Assembly (NCBI GenBank): GCA_947481355.1
Contig: CANKGM010000061.1
Span: forward strand, 1 to 9,313
Source of the DNA: Chitinophagaceae bacterium
GTDB lineage: Bacteria > Bacteroidota > Bacteroidia > Chitinophagales > Chitinophagaceae
Direction: 5' to 3'
DNA length: 9,313 nt
Made by a program: the position numbers and the translations under genes
Shown here: one piece after another, positions 1 to 6,132 of the stretch
How the letters are laid out: every line of letters begins with the position of its first letter
Position numbering within the stretch: position 1 is the first letter of the stretch
Notes under the pieces: generated by a model
Databases searched by the model: none
The model's input: the letters and a program-made list of their open reading frames with translations, nothing else
Told to the model about the DNA's origin: nothing

Positions 1-251
1 ACAAAAAATTTCTTCGGCACAACATGTGTTATCTCAGTCATCCAAAACATTGGAATGCCCAATATAGGCCTAACGTTATAGGTCATCACTTGTCCGGGAT
101 ACATCTCATTTCCATATAATTCATTAGTGAATTTTAAATTTAAATATGCTGGCGTCATCACAGCTAAATTCTTGGGATGAGAAAAAAAATCCCATGCCTC
201 ATCTAATGTAACAGGAATAAATTGAGTTCGCTTGAACATGTATACGGCCAT
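1..251 (-). CDS. SRPBCC family (START-like) ligand-binding protein, 3'-truncated by window edge
   Basis: The reverse strand, read from the ATG at 251-249, is open to the window edge for 83 codons. It begins MAVYMFKRTQFIPVTLDEAW and contains DFFSHPKNLAVMTP, a PGQVMTYNVRPILGIPMFW stretch and TEITHV. This order (KRTQ strand, helix with AWDFFS, PxNL, TP, then G-x-YxVxPxLGIPxxWxTEI) is how I recognise the short SRPBCC/START-like proteins common in Bacteroidota, usually about 150-160 aa, so roughly the N-terminal half is visible. These are soluble helix-grip proteins that bind small hydrophobic ligands; the ligand is unknown, and old labels such as 'cell division inhibitor' should not be trusted. 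I chose ATG 251 over the in-frame ATG at 239 because relatives start about four residues before the K-R-T-Q. The gene is divergent from the helicase gene. There is no Shine-Dalgarno sequence, and the upstream coding strand is G-free. Confidence 0.85.
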   Translation of the reverse strand, partial: MAVYMFKRTQFIPVTLDEAWDFFSHPKNLAVMTPAYLNLKFTNELYGNEMYPGQVMTYNVRPILGIPMFWMTEITHVVPKKFF

Positions 252-382
252 GGAAGAAAGGTTTAGAAAGGTTTAGAAATGTTGAGGAAGTTGAAGGGTT
301 GAAGAGGTTGAGGAAGTTTAAAGAGGTTTAGAAAGGTTGAGGAAGTTGAAGGGTTTAAGGGGTTGAAGGATTGATATGTATA
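252..382. repeat. C-free degenerate repeat array, left arm of inverted intergenic repeat
   Basis: On the + strand this stretch contains only A, G and T; there is no C from 250 to 382. It is built from short degenerate units such as GGTTTAGAAAG, GGTTGAGGAAG and TTGAAGGG. The 20-mer GTTGAGGAAGTTGAAGGGTT occurs exactly at 281-300 and again at 336-355. The array ends flush against the start codon of the minus-strand SRPBCC gene, so on that gene's coding strand it is a pyrimidine/A-rich, G-free upstream region with repeated CTAAACCTTT. No open frame in it looks like a real protein. The function is unknown; it may be a dispersed intergenic repeat or a promoter-proximal element. Confidence 0.85.
271..366 (+). 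repeat. 55-bp period direct repeat inside the left arm
   Basis: Positions 271-311 and 326-366 align over 41 bp with three mismatches (280/335, 301/356 and 305/360), giving a unit length of 55 bp. The copies share GTTTAGAAA, then the exact 20-mer at 281-300 and 336-355. An additional short GTTTAGAAAG copy sits at 261-270. This indicates tandem duplication or slippage within an already repetitive element, and copy number may vary between strains. Confidence 0.8.
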
Positions 383-451
383 CTAATGCTTGAGGAGGAA
401 AAAAGTTGTAAATTCAACGGATAAAATATGATAAACCCTAATCCAACTATG
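383..451. other. Unique spacer between the two repeat arms
   Basis: This AT-rich stretch of about 70 bp separates the C-free and G-free arms. It includes GAGGAGGAAAAAAG around 392-405 and a TAAACCCTAATCC segment near 432-444 that already resembles the right-arm units. I see no gene, hairpin or promoter here that I can defend. Confidence 0.5.
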
Positions 452-568
452 CAAACCAACTAAACCTCCCTAAACATTCCTAAACCCTCTCAACTTCTTC
501 AACCCTTCAACTTTTTCAACCCCCTCAACTTCTTCAACCCCTTCAACTTCCTCAACCTCCCTAAACTT
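452..568. repeat. G-free degenerate repeat array, right arm of inverted intergenic repeat
   Basis: The + strand has no G from 452 to 568 (117 nt). The units are CTAAACC, CCTCAAC, TTCTTCAACC and CTTCAACTT, the reverse complements of those in the left arm. The 18-mer CTTCAACTTCCTCAACCT at 541-558 is an exact inverted match to 334-351. Extended to 541-566 against 326-351, the match is 26 nt with two mismatches. Positions 501-520 match the reverse complement of 336-355 with two mismatches. The array runs straight into the helicase start codon at 573, and the first G after it (569) is the last base of a -7-like TAAACTTG. Confidence 0.85.
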
Positions 569-569
569 G
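562..569 (+). promoter_or_regulatory. Possible Bacteroidota -7 element for helicase gene (TAAACTTG)
   Basis: TAAACTTG differs from the TAnnTTTG consensus at one position and ends 3 nt before the ATG at 573. If the box is centred at -7, transcription would begin at or beside the A of the ATG, giving a leaderless mRNA. No TTG-type -33 box sits 17-23 nt upstream; a TTC is at 542-544. The box is part of the repeat array (CTAAAC unit), so the match could be coincidental. Confidence 0.3.
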
Positions 570-572
570 TTT

Positions 573-3500
573 ATGACACCAGATCAAAAAAACACCCAAC
601 TCCTTTTCAAAACAGAATACGAGAATTTAAATGGTGAACAGAAAGAAGCAGTCGACTCAATTGAAGGACCAGTAATGGTCATTGCAGGCCCTGGGACTGG
701 CAAGACTCAGATTCTTGCGATTAGAATTGGAAAGATTTTACTTGATACTGATACACAACCAGAAAATATTTTATGTCTGACCTATACCGATTCAGGTGCA
801 GTAGCGATGCGCAAAAGATTACTTAAAATGATTGGCCCTGACGCTTATAAAGTAAATATTCACACCTATCATTCCTTTTGCAATCAAGTTATACAAGATA
901 ATCTAGGCATATTTGAAAAATCATCGCTTGAAGCGATATCGGATTTAGAAGCTATAGCATTATTACGCAAGTTGATTGATAACTTTAAAAAAGGAAACCC
1001 CCTCAAAAGATACCGCGGCGATATTTACTATGAAGCAAAAAACCTACGACATCTCTTTAGCTCAATTAAAAGAGAAGGCTGGGATAAAATTGCAATGCTT
1101 GAAGCAATTAAACAATACATCGAAGAACTTCCTTTTAACGATGACTTTAGATACAAGGTGAATGGAAAGGGATATAAAAAAGGAGATCCAAAAGTAAGTC
1201 AAATTGAGGATGAAAAAGATTCTATGAATCGCCTTATACAAGCCATTGAGGAATTTGACAACTTCCAAAAACTGATGAAAGACCGTCAACGCTATGACTT
1301 TGACGATATGATAAATTGGGTAATAAAAGCCTTTGAAGAAAATAAATTGCTTTTAGCAACCTATCAGGAACAGTACCAATATATTTTGGTTGATGAATAC
1401 CAAGATACCAGTGGAACCCAAAATAAAATAGTTGAATTACTAATTAACTACTGGGATGAACCAAACATATTTGTTGTTGGAGACGACGATCAATCGATCT
1501 TTCGGTTTCAAGGAGCTAACGTGGAAAATATGCTCGCGTTCAAAAATAAATTCCCAAGCATAAAGACCATTATGCTGACTAGAAATTACAGATCCGTACA
1601 ACCTATTCTTGATATATCAAAAACACTAATTGATATAAATAAAGAGCGCCTAATCAATCATATCGAAGGATTGAGTAAAGTCTTAACAGCAGAAAATAGT
1701 AAACTCAAAAATAGTTTACATGCGCCTATTATAATTTCCTATCTAAGTCCGCGAGAAGAAATGATTGGCATTACAATAGAAATTGAAGAATTAATTCAAA
1801 ATGGAATAGACCCAAAGCGCATAGCTGTAATATATAAAGAGAATAAATATGGTGAGGATCTGGCTGAATTTCTAAAATCGAGGTCTATAAAATATTACAG
1901 TAAGCGTAATATGAATTTATTAGACTTGAATTTTATTAAAAAAATAATATTGCTTTTCGAATACCTAGATGCAGAAATGGATATGCCATTCAGTGGGGAT
2001 GAAAAGCTATTTGAAATATTACATTTCGATTGGTTCAATATCAAGCCACTTGAAATCGCAAAACTCAGTATTGAGAACAATGAGAGAAGGTATAAAAAAG
2101 AAGTATCAGGATTTAGAAATTTAATTCAACAGAAAACAAACTCAGTAGCAACAAGTTTGTTTGAAGCCAATCTTTCCGCAGAACTTGCACGTGCAGGATT
2201 GTTCATCGAAAATTTGATTAGCTCAATTCCCAATAAAACACTGCAAAGCTTATTCGAAGAGGTTATTCAAGAATCAGGAATGCTCAGGACGATAATGCAA
2301 TCCCTAGATAGTCCATGGCAATTACAAATGCTAACTGCATTTTTTGACTTCATTAAAGAAGAAACAAAAAAAGACCCCACGCTCAACCTAAAAGGGTTTG
2401 TTGAAGTGTTGCAAATGATGAAGAAAGAAAATCTAAAATTACCATTGGTTCAAATTGGTGGGAATGAAAAAGGTGTAAATCTTTTAACGTGCCATGGATC
2501 CAAAGGACTTGAATTTGAGTATGTCTTTTTTGCAGGCTGTAACGCAACCTATTGGGAAAAAAAGAGAGCTCAAAATTCTGGATATAAATTTCCAAAATCA
2601 TTATTCGTCTCCAATACAACATCTTCATCAGACGAAGAACTGCGAAGACTATTTTATGTAGCCATCACAAGAGCAGAAAAACACCTCACTATTTCTTATG
2701 CAAATCATAAAGAAGATGGAAAAGAAATAGAGCCGACTATGTTTCTTGAAGAAATCCGTAGTACACATGCTTTAACTGAAGAAAATAAAGAACATGACGA
2801 AAACATATTAGCTAGTTTTTCACTGGTTCAATTCACCAAAATAAGCAGTCCTACTATTGAAAGAATGGATGCAGATATTGTAGATAGGGCCCTTGAAAAA
2901 TTTTCTATGAATGTAACAGCCTTGAATAATTACTTGAGTTGCCCCCTCGAATTCTACTATAAAAACCTAATCAGAATTCCTTCTCCTAAAAACGAAACAC
3001 TTGAATTTGGATCAGCAATACATTATGCGCTTGAAAGTTTTTTCACCAAAATGAAAGATGACCCAAATAAAAATTTCCCTTCCAAAAATATCCTAATAGA
3101 CGACTATATTATTTATCTATATAAGCATCGAGAAAGCTTTACTAAACAAGAGTTTGAACGAAGAATGGAATACGGTAAGGAAATATTAGACAAATATTAT
3201 GACCAAAAAATAAGTTCTTTCTCAAAAATAGTTTCTGTTGAACGTAATATAAGAAATGTATTGGTAGATGGAATTCCATTGAAAGGGAAAATAGATAAAA
3301 TGGAATTCGATGGACATAAGGTGAATGTTGTTGACTACAAAACAGGAAACCCTACTAACGCAAAAGCTAAACTTAAAACCCCGAAAAATGATCCACCTTT
3401 TGGAGGTGACTACTGGAGACAAGCAGTCTTTTATAAACTGTTAATCGACAACAACGATCAGGGCAAATACGAAGTAATTAGTACTGAATTTGACTTTGTA

Positions 3501-3710
3501 GAACCTAATGCGGATAAAGAAATAAAGCCAGAAAAAGTAATCATAACATCGGATGACTTAGAACAAGTTCGTTCTCAAATCAAGTTTGCTTGGGAGAAGA
3601 TTCAAGCAAGGGACTTTTATACGGGCTGTGGCAAAGATGATTGTCATTGGTGTGATTTTGTGAAAACGAATAAGTTAACCATTAGTGAAGTTGAAGAGGA
3701 ACAACTCTAA
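573..3710 (+). CDS. UvrD/Rep-family DNA helicase fused to RecB/AddB-like PD-(D/E)XK nuclease with Fe-S cysteines
   Basis: The product is a 1045-aa ATP-dependent 3'-5' SF1A helicase-nuclease, predicted to unwind and resect DNA ends in repair. Numbering from ATG 573: Q-motif LNGEQ 19-23, Walker A GPGTGKT 39-45, motif Ia around TYTDSGAVAMRKR, motif II LVDEYQDT 272-279, motif III GDDDQSIFRFQGA 303-315, motif IV TRNYRS 336-341, motif V LLTCHGSKGLEFE 637-649, motif VI RRLFYVAITRAE 691-702. The nuclease follows: C790 in SCPLEFYY, RecB-type motif GSAIHYALE (H817), GKIDKM (D908), DYKTG (D921, K923), then C1019-x4-C1024-x2-C1027. One cysteine before and three after the nuclease core is the AddB/Cas4-type 4Fe-4S staple. 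All catalytic residues are present. The in-frame TTG at 567 lies in the -7-like box, so I use ATG 573. No AddB-like partner is in the window. It could be called AddA/RecB/AdnB-like, but I would not assign a symbol. Confidence 0.93.
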   Translation: MTPDQKNTQLLFKTEYENLNGEQKEAVDSIEGPVMVIAGPGTGKTQILAIRIGKILLDTDTQPENILCLTYTDSGAVAMRKRLLKMIGPDAYKVNIHTYHSFCNQVIQDNLGIFEKSSLEAISDLEAIALLRKLIDNFKKGNPLKRYRGDIYYEAKNLRHLFSSIKREGWDKIAMLEAIKQYIEELPFNDDFRYKVNGKGYKKGDPKVSQIEDEKDSMNRLIQAIEEFDNFQKLMKDRQRYDFDDMINWVIKAFEENKLLLATYQEQYQYILVDEYQDTSGTQNKIVELLINYWDEPNIFVVGDDDQSIFRFQGANVENMLAFKNKFPSIKTIMLTRNYRSVQPILDISKTLIDINKERLINHIEGLSKVLTAENSKLKNSLHAPIIISYLSPREEMIGITIEIEELIQNGIDPKRIAVIYKENKYGEDLAEFLKSRSIKYYSKRNMNLLDLNFIKKIILLFEYLDAEMDMPFSGDEKLFEILHFDWFNIKPLEIAKLSIENNERRYKKEVSGFRNLIQQKTNSVATSLFEANLSAELARAGLFIENLISSIPNKTLQSLFEEVIQESGMLRTIMQSLDSPWQLQMLTAFFDFIKEETKKDPTLNLKGFVEVLQMMKKENLKLPLVQIGGNEKGVNLLTCHGSKGLEFEYVFFAGCNATYWEKKRAQNSGYKFPKSLFVSNTTSSSDEELRRLFYVAITRAEKHLTISYANHKEDGKEIEPTMFLEEIRSTHALTEENKEHDENILASFSLVQFTKISSPTIERMDADIVDRALEKFSMNVTALNNYLSCPLEFYYKNLIRIPSPKNETLEFGSAIHYALESFFTKMKDDPNKNFPSKNILIDDYIIYLYKHRESFTKQEFERRMEYGKEILDKYYDQKISSFSKIVSVERNIRNVLVDGIPLKGKIDKMEFDGHKVNVVDYKTGNPTNAKAKLKTPKNDPPFGGDYWRQAVFYKLLIDNNDQGKYEVISTEFDFVEPNADKEIKPEKVIITSDDLEQVRSQIKFAWEKIQARDFYTGCGKDDCHWCDFVKTNKLTISEVEEEQL

Positions 3711-3795
3711 AAGATATTTTGTCTTCACAACATCCATTATAGCAGTAATGCCTTTCAGAGAGTTAAGAATCGGTAAAAAAACAAAGACAAAGGAC

Positions 3796-3803
3796 TAACT
3801 TTG
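3796..3803 (+). promoter_or_regulatory. Bacteroidota -7 promoter element (TAACTTTG)
   Basis: TAACTTTG is an exact match to TAnnTTTG and ends 8 nt before the lipoprotein ATG at 3812. A box centred at -7 puts the start site near 3807, a leader of about 5 nt. No convincing TTTG/TTG -33 element is present in the A-rich DNA upstream. It separates the lipoprotein gene from the helicase gene as its own transcription unit. The element assignment rests on the published Bacteroides/Flavobacterium consensus. Confidence 0.55.
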
Positions 3804-3811
3804 TACAATCC

Positions 3812-5245
3812 ATGAAACGTACATTTCATAACAACACAATAGCGTTCTTTGCAGTTGTATTCATTGCAACATTGTTTTTTTCAAGCTGTGGCCAACAAAT
3901 TCCTCCTACTGGAGGCCCAAGAGATACCTTACCTCCTAAGTTAGTCTTTGCAGTTCCAAGCCAAGGTGCATTAAATTTTAAAGGAGATAAAATCATCATA
4001 ACATTTGATGAATACATAAACCTTGACAACCCCTTTGAAAAAGTTGTTTACTCTCCTACCCCTAAAAAAAATCCACAGGTAGAAGGCAAGCTAAAAAATG
4101 TTACCATAAAAATCAAGGATACGCTTGAAGAAAACACAACGTATAGCATCGATTTCACCACTTCACTAAGGGACATAAATGAAAATAATCCACTTCGAGA
4201 TTTCACCTATACCTTCTCTACTGGATCATACATAGATAGCGGCTTCCTCTTCGGCAAAGTATTTATCGCAGAAACAGGAAAAGTGGATAGCACTCTTATT
4301 GCTATACTCCAACAAAATTTTGATGACTCTGCAGTAGCCAAAGAAAAACCCCGGTATTATACTAAATTAAAAGGTGATGGAAGCTTTGCTTTCAAATTTA
4401 TAAAGCCTGGAAAATACAACCTATTCGCTCTTAAAGATGCTGATGGAGGTAAAACATTTAATCAGCCAAGTGAAATGATTGCCTTCTTAGACAGTCCAGT
4501 AACTGTTGGAGTAGATACCGCAATGAGGCTTTATGCATTCGAAGAGGCACATACAGAGATTATCAAACCAAAATCAACTACAGCAAAACCAGATCTAAAA
4601 AAGTTAGACCCCAAAAAAGTAGATGATAAACGGCTGCGATTGAGCAATAATCTAGAAGGTGGTAAACAAGATATTCTTTCACCTTTTATACTTATTTCCG
4701 AAAATGTCATTAAAGAATTTGATACCTCTAAAATCAAGCTTACAGACAAAGACTTCAATCAGATTGGAGGGTATAGAATACAGATGGATACTAGCGGGAA
4801 GCAGCTTGTCTTTGACATTAAATGGCCAGAAAACACAGAATATAAACTAATTGTTCAAAAAGATTTTGCCACAGATAGCTTGAACAATAAATACATTAAA
4901 ACAGATACGCTTTCATTCATTACAAAAAGAACGACAGAGTACGGAAGCCTTGATATCAAAATCGAACACATCGATACAACCTATCACCCTATCATCTTCC
5001 TAAAAAAAGAGAATAAAATTTTCCTTCAACAAAAAATTGAAGAAAAAAGATACCGCATTAAACTATTTAAACCAGGCGATTATCAACTTGAAATTTTATA
5101 TGATTTAAATAATAATGGCAAATGGGATACAGGCAATTACTGGGAAAAGCGCCAACCAGAACACAATATCCCTAGCAAACAAGTGCTTCAGATAAAAGCC
5201 AACTGGGACAATGAAGTAAACGTTGATTTGGGTATTATTAAATGA
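3812..5245 (+). CDS. Lipoprotein with N-terminal Big_5 Ig-like domain
   Basis: This 477-aa protein starts with a lipoprotein signal peptide: MKRTF, a hydrophobic run around residues 10-23, and lipobox FFSSC with the acylated Cys at 26. The mature protein opens with the proline-rich IPPTGGPRDTLPPKL typical of Bacteroidota envelope lipoproteins. Residues about 41-137 form a Big_5 Ig-like domain (VPSQGALNF, ITFDEYI, LEENTTYSIDF, YTFSTGS). A beta-rich segment follows with GDGSFAFKFIKPGKYNLFAL, like carboxypeptidase-regulatory folds, then a Lys/Pro-rich linker at about 250-277, a second beta-rich region, and a C-terminal GDYQLEILYDLNNNGKWDTG. The DLNNNGKWD at 431-439 resembles a calcium-binding loop. 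It is presumably anchored in the outer membrane, with unknown function and no catalytic motif visible. It starts 102 nt after the helicase stop codon; recR follows after 119 nt. Confidence 0.9.
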   Translation: MKRTFHNNTIAFFAVVFIATLFFSSCGQQIPPTGGPRDTLPPKLVFAVPSQGALNFKGDKIIITFDEYINLDNPFEKVVYSPTPKKNPQVEGKLKNVTIKIKDTLEENTTYSIDFTTSLRDINENNPLRDFTYTFSTGSYIDSGFLFGKVFIAETGKVDSTLIAILQQNFDDSAVAKEKPRYYTKLKGDGSFAFKFIKPGKYNLFALKDADGGKTFNQPSEMIAFLDSPVTVGVDTAMRLYAFEEAHTEIIKPKSTTAKPDLKKLDPKKVDDKRLRLSNNLEGGKQDILSPFILISENVIKEFDTSKIKLTDKDFNQIGGYRIQMDTSGKQLVFDIKWPENTEYKLIVQKDFATDSLNNKYIKTDTLSFITKRTTEYGSLDIKIEHIDTTYHPIIFLKKENKIFLQQKIEEKRYRIKLFKPGDYQLEILYDLNNNGKWDTGNYWEKRQPEHNIPSKQVLQIKANWDNEVNVDLGIIK

Positions 5246-5254
5246 GCCCGTATC

Positions 5255-5274
5255 ACCTAGTTTAAAAACTAGGT
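5255..5274 (+). terminator. Perfect 9-bp inverted repeat hairpin downstream of the lipoprotein gene
   Basis: ACCTAGTTT at 5255-5263 pairs with AAACTAGGT at 5266-5274, a perfect inverted repeat with only 2 nt between the arms (in practice a 7-bp stem with a TAAA loop). It lies 10 nt after the lipoprotein stop codon. No U-run follows (TGAGTATACTT), so intrinsic termination would be weak; it could equally protect the mRNA 3' end. Its position between two genes with separate promoters fits an end-of-transcript role. Confidence 0.45.
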
Positions 5275-5353
5275 TGAGTATACTTAAATTCAAGACCATT
5301 TAAATAGTGCATAAAAACTTCGTGCAATAATGGGCTGTGCATTTGGCAGTTCT

Positions 5354-5361
5354 TACCTTTG
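5354..5361 (+). promoter_or_regulatory. Bacteroidota -7 promoter element (TACCTTTG) for recR
   Basis: TACCTTTG exactly matches TAnnTTTG and ends 3 nt before the recR ATG at 5365. With the box centred at -7, +1 falls on the A of the ATG, which predicts a leaderless transcript. The TTG at 5359-5361 is an in-frame potential start codon but belongs to this box. No clear -33 TTG is present at 17-23 nt spacing. Confidence 0.55.
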
Positions 5362-5364
5362 CGT

Positions 5365-5979
5365 ATGCAATTGTCTTCTCAACTTCTTGATGCTGCAGTA
5401 AAGGAATTTTCCAGATTACCTGGTATTGGGAAAAAGACAGCCTTACGCTTAGTATTGCATCTACTCAAGCAAGAAAACAAAGATGTAAAACAATTCAGCG
5501 AGATAATTTCTAGAATGCGGGATGAAATAAAATTTTGTACCTGCTGTTTCAATATTTCAGACAATGACCTATGCACCATCTGCCTAAATCCTGGACGGAA
5601 AAAAGAAATTATCTGTGTAGTAGAAAATATTAGAGATGTTATTGCCATAGAATCCACTGAACAATACAATGGGAGTTACCATGTACTGGGAGGAGTAATA
5701 TCACCCCTTGACGGAGTTGGCCCAGATCAACTTACCATAGAACCATTAATCAGCCGCATTGCCACTGAAAAAACGAAAGAAATTGTATTTGCCCTTAATC
5801 CAACTATTCAAGGGGATACTACCATTTATTACATAAGAAAAAAACTAAACGACCCAGCTATTCGCTTTACTACCATTGCACGTGGTATTTCATTTGGAGG
5901 AGAATTAGAATATGCTGATGAAATGACCTTGGCTAAAAGCATCCGGAACAGACTTCCTGTCGATAGTTATATTCAATAA
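5365..5979 (+). CDS. recR: Recombination mediator protein RecR
   Basis: This 204-aa protein is a full-length RecR (family about 200 aa). RecR forms ring-like multimers and works with RecO (and RecF) to load RecA on SSB-coated single-stranded DNA at gaps and stalled forks in the cytoplasm. Numbering from ATG 5365: helix-hairpin-helix segment RLPGIGKKTALRLVLHLL at 17-34; C4 zinc finger C58-x2-C61-x8-C70-x2-C73; a Toprim domain starting ICVVENIRDVIAIE with the conserved Glu at 87 and continuing through HVLGGVISPLDGVGPDQL; and the C-terminal ARGISFGGELEYADEMTLAKSI block. All signature residues are intact. The start is ATG 5365 because the family begins M-x-(F/L)-S-S just before the first helix, and the upstream TTG at 5359 lies in the promoter box. 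The gene stands alone between the lipoprotein and metH genes, each separated by more than 100 nt. Confidence 0.97.
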   Translation: MQLSSQLLDAAVKEFSRLPGIGKKTALRLVLHLLKQENKDVKQFSEIISRMRDEIKFCTCCFNISDNDLCTICLNPGRKKEIICVVENIRDVIAIESTEQYNGSYHVLGGVISPLDGVGPDQLTIEPLISRIATEKTKEIVFALNPTIQGDTTIYYIRKKLNDPAIRFTTIARGISFGGELEYADEMTLAKSIRNRLPVDSYIQ

Positions 5980-6055
5980 GCTACGTCTTATTTATCCATT
6001 TTGGTTGATTATATGTTGAAGGCTAATGCTTGTCAAAAAACTATTCAATTTCATG

Positions 6056-6115
6056 CTCTAAACCCCAACTCCAAACCCTCAACCCACTTCACTTTACCCC
6101 ATTTTTACTACCTTT
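6056..6115 (+). repeat. G-free CAAC/CTAAAC-rich tract upstream of metH
   Basis: No G occurs on the + strand from 6056 to 6115 (60 nt). The tract contains CTCTAAACCCC, CCAAACCCTCAACCC and CACTTCACTTTACCCC, close in composition and word use to the right arm at 452-568. It ends exactly at the G of the TACCTTTG -7 box (6116). It may be a degenerate member of the same family of promoter-proximal tracts. I see no hairpin or riboswitch in the 153-nt recR-metH gap. Confidence 0.55.
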
Positions 6116-6116
6116 G
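6109..6116 (+). promoter_or_regulatory. Bacteroidota -7 promoter element (TACCTTTG) for the metH pair
   Basis: TACCTTTG, an exact TAnnTTTG match, ends 16 nt before the ATG at 6133, predicting a leader of about 13 nt. At the -33 position there is only TTC (6088-6090) where TTG is expected. This box supports the 6133 start and argues against the longer reading from TTG 6001, because the promoter would then lie inside the gene. Confidence 0.55.
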
Positions 6117-6132
6117 CAGCCTTCACATTACA

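Noticed and set aside
253..330. Short open frames in the left repeat arm giving Val/Glu/Lys/Leu-rich peptides
   Set aside because: They simply reflect the GTTGAGGAAG-type repeats, are very short, and stop at TAG/TAA within the repeat units.
252..568. CRISPR array
   Set aside because: Repeat units are degenerate and of variable spacing, with no unique spacers between constant repeats and no cas genes nearby.
1062..1289. Minus-strand open frame inside the helicase gene (others at 1895-2080, 2383-2628 and 3222-3422)
   Set aside because: All lie opposite conserved helicase-nuclease sequence and show no recognisable protein features.
3734..3749. CATTA/TAATG stem after the helicase gene
   Set aside because: A 5-bp AT-rich stem is expected by chance in AT-rich intergenic DNA.
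5975..5992. AATAAG/CTTATT hairpin overlapping the recR stop codon as a terminator
   Set aside because: Only a 6-bp AT-rich stem with a 6-nt loop and no U-run; too weak to support.
6001..6132. 44-codon N-terminal extension of the homocysteine methyltransferase from TTG 6001
   Set aside because: The extension is unlike any MetH N-terminus, covers a G-free tract and contains the TACCTTTG -7 box; ATG 6133 fits the family start.
5980..6132. Cobalamin or SAM riboswitch before metH
   Set aside because: The gap is only 153 nt, much of it G-free, with no B12-box-like or paired-stem architecture; it cannot form a GC-rich aptamer.
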